64,000 nucleotides of DNA from Prevotella sp. UBA2850 (GTDB lineage Bacteria > Bacteroidota > Bacteroidia > Bacteroidales > Bacteroidaceae): NCBI GenBank assembly GCA_002350805.1, contig DEFO01000062.1:48666-112665 (forward strand), given 5' to 3'. The notes under the pieces were generated by a model that did no database searches, had not been told where the DNA came from, and saw nothing but the letters and a program-made list of their open reading frames with translations. Position 1 is the stretch's first letter. Each line of letters begins with the position of its first letter. This document shows, piece after piece, positions 60,341 through 64,000 of this stretch. Made by a program: the position numbers and the translations under genes.

Positions 60341-61135
60341 ATGAGAGTTATTATCGAATCCGACTATCAGAAGATGTCGCAATGGGCGGCAGAGCATGTC
60401 ATCGAACGTATCAACGCCTTCCAGCCCACGGCCGAGAAGCCCTTTGTGCTGGGCCTGCCCACCGGCTCGTCGCCCGAGGGCATGTATGCCTGCCTGGTGA
60501 AGGCCAACAAGGAGGGCCGCGTGTCGTTCAAGCACGTGCTGACGTTCAACATGGACGAGTATGTGAACCTGCCCGAGGACCATCCCGAGAGCTACCATTC
60601 GTTCATGGCCCGCAACCTGTTCGACCACATCGACTGCCCCAAAGAGAACATACACATCCTGAACGGCAACGCCCCCGACCTGGAGGCTGAGTGCCGGCAC
60701 TACGAGGAGATGATCGCCGAGGCCGGCGGCATCGACCTGTTTATCGGCGGCATAGGCCCCGACGGCCACATCGCCTTCAACGAGCCCTACTCGTCGCTCG
60801 CCTCGCGCACCCGCGTGAAGACGCTCACCACCGACACCATCATCGCCAACTCGCGCTTCTTCGAGGGCGACGTGAACAAGGTGCCCAAGCTGGCGCTCAC
60901 CGTGGGCGTGGCCACCGTGATGGACGCCCGCGAGGTGATGATCCTGGTGAACGGACACCACAAGGCGCGCGCCATGAAGGCCGCCGTGGAGGGACCGCTC
61001 ACGCAAGAGTGGACCATCAGCGCCCTGCAGACCCACCGCCACGGCATCATCGTGTGCGACGAGGCGGCCACTGACGAGCTGAAGGTGGGCACCTACAAAT
61101 ACTTCAAGGACATCGAGAAAGACAACCTGCTATAG
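60341..61135 (+). CDS. nagB: Glucosamine-6-phosphate deaminase
   Basis: A 264-residue cytoplasmic enzyme converting glucosamine 6-phosphate to fructose 6-phosphate and ammonia. The conserved [16 protein letters not shown] loop (about 38-53), [11 protein letters not shown] (catalytic Asp, about 67-77) and [14 protein letters not shown] (Asp and His of the active site, about 134-147) are intact, and the length matches the hexameric Escherichia coli type. Other amino-sugar genes are not adjacent; the GH97 glycosidase starts 70 bases later. A GC-rich hairpin (61156-61179) lies between them. Confidence 0.96.
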   Translation: MRVIIESDYQKMSQWAAEHVIERINAFQPTAEKPFVLGLPTGSSPEGMYACLVKANKEGRVSFKHVLTFNMDEYVNLPEDHPESYHSFMARNLFDHIDCPKENIHILNGNAPDLEAECRHYEEMIAEAGGIDLFIGGIGPDGHIAFNEPYSSLASRTRVKTLTTDTIIANSRFFEGDVNKVPKLALTVGVATVMDAREVMILVNGHHKARAMKAAVEGPLTQEWTISALQTHRHGIIVCDEAATDELKVGTYKYFKDIEKDNLL

Positions 61136-61205
61136 AAATCAACAAACCAGCAAAGGGGCGGGTGAGAGCATCCGCCCCCCTACTTAACATCATCACCTGA
61201 AAAAT

Positions 61206-63221
61206 ATGAAAAAGCGTCTATTACTCCTTTTATTAACGATCGTACCCTCGGCTCTGATGGCTCAGCAGGCTAAGGTCTGCTCGCCCGACCAGCAGCTGCA
61301 GGTGAATGTCTATTGCGACGAAGGCCGCGCCGAGTACGAGGTGGTCTATCAGGGCGTCACCGTGCTGGAGCGCTCGCAACTGGGCTTCTGCACCAACATC
61401 GGCGACTTTGCCGGCAACCTGCGCCTCACCGACTGCCACGAGCAGCCCGTGAGCAAGCACTACCGCATGGACCGCGTGAAAGCCTCCGACATCAGCTACG
61501 AGGCCAACCGGCTGGACGTGGAGTTCGAGAATGCCGACAAGCTTTGCATGACGGTCACCTTCTGCGTGTCGGACAACAACATCGCCTTCCGCTACACCAT
61601 TCCGCGACCCGAGAAAGACAACCCCAAGTGCATGAACATACTCGAGGAGGAAACCTCGTTCAAGCTGCCCTCCAAGGCCGCCTCGTTCCTCTGCCCACAA
61701 ATCAACCCCATGACCGGATGGGAGCGCACCAAGCCCAGCTATGAGGAAGACTACAAGGCCGACCAGCCCCTCAACGTGAAGTCGCGCTACGGACAGGGCT
61801 ACACCTTCCCATGCCTCTTCCGCCTGCCCACCGGCGCCCAGACAACCGACCGCAAAGCCGCCGACAAGACCGACCGCAAGGCCGCCGACATGTGGATACT
61901 CATCAGCGAGACCGGCGTGAGCAGCAAGTATTGCGCCTCGCACCTGAGCGACTATTCGGCCGACAAGGGCTATCAGATTGCCTTCCCCATGGAGGGCGAG
62001 AACAACGGCGTGGGCAGTGCCTTCGCCTCTATCTCCCTGCCCGGAGAGACACCCTGGCGCACCATCACCGTGGGCGAGACCCTCAAGCCCATCGTCGAGA
62101 CCACCATCGCCTACGACGTGGTGGAGCCGCTCTACGAGCCCTCGCAGACCTACAAGCCCGGACGCTACACCTGGAGCTGGCTCATCTGGCAAGACAAGAG
62201 CATCAACTACGACGACCAGGTGAAGTTCATCGACCTGGCCGCCGCCATGGGCCTGGAGTTCTGCCTGGTGGACAACTTCTGGGACACGCAGATAGGCCGC
62301 GAGCGCATGGCCGAGCTGAGCCGATATGCCCAGTCGAAGGGCGTCAAGCTGATGCTCTGGTACAACTCCAACGGCTATAGCAACGACGCACCGCAAGGTC
62401 CGCGAGATTGCATGAACACGGCCATTGCCCGCGAGCGCGAGATGAAATGGCTCAAGAGCATCGGCGTGGTGGGCATCAAGGTCGACTTCTTCGGAAGCGA
62501 CAAGCAAGAGACCATGCGACTCTACGAAGACATACTGAGCGACGCCAACCGCTACGGCCTGCAAGTGGTATTCCACGGATGCACCATCCCGCGAGGATGG
62601 GAGCGCATGTACCCCAACTACGTGTCGAGCGAGGCAGCCCTGGCCAGCGAGAACGTCTACTTCACCGAGCAGCACGCCAAGGCCGAGGGATTCGAGCTCA
62701 CCATGCACCCCTTCTCGCGCAACGCCCTGGGAGCCTTCGACTGGGGCGGCGTCATCATGAACCGATACATGAGCAAAGACAACCGTAGCCGCCATCCGCG
62801 CTACACCACCGACGTGTTCGAGCTGGCCACGGGCATCACCAACCAGACCTTCGTGCAATGCATCGCCATGCAACCCAACAACCTCGACGAGCTACCGCCA
62901 TTCGAGCTCGACTTCATCCGCGAGCTGCCCACCACCTGGGATGAGACACGCTTCATCGACGGCTATCCCACCAAGTATGTCGTCCTCGCCCGACGCCACG
63001 GCAACCAATGGTATGTGGCAGGACTCAACGGCACCGACAAGGCGATGACCCTCACGCTCAACCTGCCCATGCTGGCCGGAAAGACCGTCAGCTTCTACAC
63101 GGACAATGCCAGGAAAGAGGGCGAAATCGTACCCTCATCGGTATTGAAAACCCTGAAAGTGGATAAGAAAGGCAAGGCAAAAGTAACACTACAGCCCATG
63201 GGAGGAATGGTGATGAAGTAA
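61206..63221 (+). CDS. GH97-family glycoside hydrolase (alpha-glucosidase or alpha-galactosidase)
   Basis: A 671-residue exported enzyme with a signal peptide (residues 1-20). It has the GH97 plan: an N-terminal beta-supersandwich (about 22-285), a catalytic barrel (about 290-560) and a C-terminal beta-sheet (about 575-671). Markers are YTWSWLIWQDKSINYDDQ (about 318-335), FCLVDNFWDTQIG, the strand VVGIKVDFFGSDKQE (about 423-437), and SSEAALASEN. The family acts on alpha-glucosides (SusB type, inverting) or alpha-galactosides (retaining). I cannot assign the mechanism from the motifs with certainty. It is probably periplasmic. No SusC/D pair is close by. Confidence 0.93.
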   Translation: MKKRLLLLLLTIVPSALMAQQAKVCSPDQQLQVNVYCDEGRAEYEVVYQGVTVLERSQLGFCTNIGDFAGNLRLTDCHEQPVSKHYRMDRVKASDISYEANRLDVEFENADKLCMTVTFCVSDNNIAFRYTIPRPEKDNPKCMNILEEETSFKLPSKAASFLCPQINPMTGWERTKPSYEEDYKADQPLNVKSRYGQGYTFPCLFRLPTGAQTTDRKAADKTDRKAADMWILISETGVSSKYCASHLSDYSADKGYQIAFPMEGENNGVGSAFASISLPGETPWRTITVGETLKPIVETTIAYDVVEPLYEPSQTYKPGRYTWSWLIWQDKSINYDDQVKFIDLAAAMGLEFCLVDNFWDTQIGRERMAELSRYAQSKGVKLMLWYNSNGYSNDAPQGPRDCMNTAIAREREMKWLKSIGVVGIKVDFFGSDKQETMRLYEDILSDANRYGLQVVFHGCTIPRGWERMYPNYVSSEAALASENVYFTEQHAKAEGFELTMHPFSRNALGAFDWGGVIMNRYMSKDNRSRHPRYTTDVFELATGITNQTFVQCIAMQPNNLDELPPFELDFIRELPTTWDETRFIDGYPTKYVVLARRHGNQWYVAGLNGTDKAMTLTLNLPMLAGKTVSFYTDNARKEGEIVPSSVLKTLKVDKKGKAKVTLQPMGGMVMK

Positions 63222-63373
63222 GGGCACGGCCACGGCCCAAGACCAAGACCACGGCAACGACCCCGGCCCCCCATACTGCCCCCGAGGGGGCTTCATTACC
63301 CTGGCTTTTGATTACCCTGGGCATTTGTATACCCTTGGAGGAGATGAATGGTGTTTCTCATTCACTCCAAAAT
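63222..63373. other. Intergenic stretch before the duplicated terminator
   Basis: A GC-rich run (GGCCACGGCCCAAGACC and similar) shifts abruptly to AT-richer sequence. No gene or promoter seen. Confidence 0.5.
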
Positions 63374-63557
63374 ATAGACTTCAAAGTTCAAGGCACAAAA
63401 AAAACTCCTCAAGCTTGAGTGGCTAATTTGCTCTCCAGCTTGAGGAGTAACTACCCCTCCCCTCATAGACTTCAAAGTTCAAGGCACAAAAAAAAACTCC
63501 TCAAGCTTGAGTGCGCTAATTTGCTCTCCAGCTTGAGGAGTAACTACCCCTCCCCTC
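63374..63557 (-). terminator. clpB: Tandemly duplicated intrinsic terminator of clpB
   Basis: Two direct copies (63374-63464 and 63465-63557; 91 and 93 bp, almost identical) each hold the inverted repeat ACTCCTCAAGCT and AGCTTGAGGAGT (63404-63448 and 63496-63541). Each is followed on the minus strand by eight or nine T. This is the expected order for stopping clpB transcription. Confidence 0.9.
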
Positions 63558-63608
63558 ATAGGGGGAGGTTGGGTAGGGTCTTTGAGGTTGGGTAGGGTCT
63601 TCTTTTTT

Positions 63609-64000
63609 TTAGTTCCTAAACACCAGTCCGTCGCCAAACTCATCGATGATGATGGGTTTCTCGCGGTCCACCTCATCGGCCAGAATCTTGCGCGAGAGGT
63701 CGTTCAGCACGTAGGTCTGGATGGCTCGCTTTACCGGACGGGCACCAAACTCGGGCTCGTAGCCCACGGTGGCCAGATAGCTCACGGCCTGGTCGGTCAC
63801 CCGTAGCTGAATGCCTTGCGGCTCGAGCATCTTGCTCACCCGGCTCATCTGCAACCTCACCACATCGGCAATCTGTTGCTGGGTGAGAGGCTGGAAGGTG
63901 ATGATCTCGTCGATACGGTTGAGGAACTCCGGCCGCATGGTGGCACGTAGCTGCTCGCGCGTGGCATTCGAGGTCATGATGATGATGGTGTTCTTGAAGT
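63609..64000 (-). CDS. clpB: ATP-dependent chaperone ClpB, C-terminal part (runs off the right edge)
   Basis: The visible 130 residues are the end of a Hsp100 disaggregase. NTIIIMTSNA opens at the right edge (sensor region of AAA+ domain 2). RPEFLNRIDEIITFQPL and YEPEFGARPVKRAIQTYV are the D2-small domain, with the sensor-2 GARPVKR. The protein ends FGDGLVFRN. ClpB threads aggregated proteins together with DnaK. Upstream parts lie outside the window. Confidence 0.95.
   Translation of the reverse strand, partial: FKNTIIIMTSNATREQLRATMRPEFLNRIDEIITFQPLTQQQIADVVRLQMSRVSKMLEPQGIQLRVTDQAVSYLATVGYEPEFGARPVKRAIQTYVLNDLSRKILADEVDREKPIIIDEFGDGLVFRN

Noticed and set aside
61233..62873. 546-codon antisense frame in the GH97 gene
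   Set aside because: A shadow of the GC-rich coding strand; no domain or signal seen.

Overview
The window looks like a chromosomal segment of a Bacteroidales bacterium, most likely of the Prevotella/Segatella group. Promoters follow the Bacteroidetes pattern (TTTG at -33, 18-20 bases, TAnnTTTG at -7), Shine-Dalgarno sites are mostly absent, and the gene families are typical of the phylum: a FimB/Mfa2-like lipoprotein, thioester-less alpha-2-macroglobulins, GH97, DUF4954, DUF1573 and a PorT-like barrel. No genus marker (rRNA) is present, so the assignment is inference.

Layout. 0-4.2 kb: the end of a TPR gene and secG, a tRNA-His, then a co-directional run of flavodoxin-like reductase, AlkZ-related protein, acyl-ACP thioesterase and a DUF1349 lipoprotein. 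4.3-10.8 kb: CDF metal transporter, exported flavin reductase-like protein, LUD-domain protein, FimB/Mfa2-like lipoprotein, glutamine synthetase, TrmO. 11-17.4 kb is an eroded, repeat-rich zone. It holds a chimeric DUF3298 fragment, a truncated IS1634 transposase, a broken VanX-type dipeptidase, an AT-rich CPBP protease gene and about 1.4 kb of non-coding sequence with 22-bp arrays. 17.5-28 kb: class I fumarase and an M16 protease on the minus strand, divergent from a giant alpha-2-macroglobulin. 28-40.4 kb: an ADP-forming acyl-CoA synthetase, a three-gene operon headed by a peroxiredoxin, an alcohol dehydrogenase overlapping an AGCS symporter, a cyclophilin behind a STAS-kinase fusion, and a MATE transporter. 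40.7-53.1 kb: a second alpha-2-macroglobulin with a DUF1573 partner, MeaB, IspH, a DUF4954 beta-helix protein and HflX. 53.3-60.2 kb: an L-rhamnose utilisation block of kinase, isomerase and MFS transporter on the plus strand, with RhaD aldolase and an AraC-type regulator on the minus strand. After it come NagB, a GH97 glycosidase and the 3' end of clpB.

How the genes fit together. The rhamnose genes make a nearly complete route (uptake, isomerisation, phosphorylation, aldol cleavage) with a local regulator. The isomerase is of the arabinose/fucose isomerase fold rather than classical RhaA. The most unusual non-coding content lies at gene 3' ends. Five copies of a sense-oriented element ending in AGGTATGATTACCTTT and two copies of a 58-bp palindromic element follow stop codons. 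A 27-bp minisatellite starts inside the hflX stop codon. Unrelated arrays with a shared period of about 22 bp sit at three loci. An orphan promoter-to-terminator unit of about 110 nt lies between hflX and rhaB and may encode an sRNA or a 16-residue peptide.
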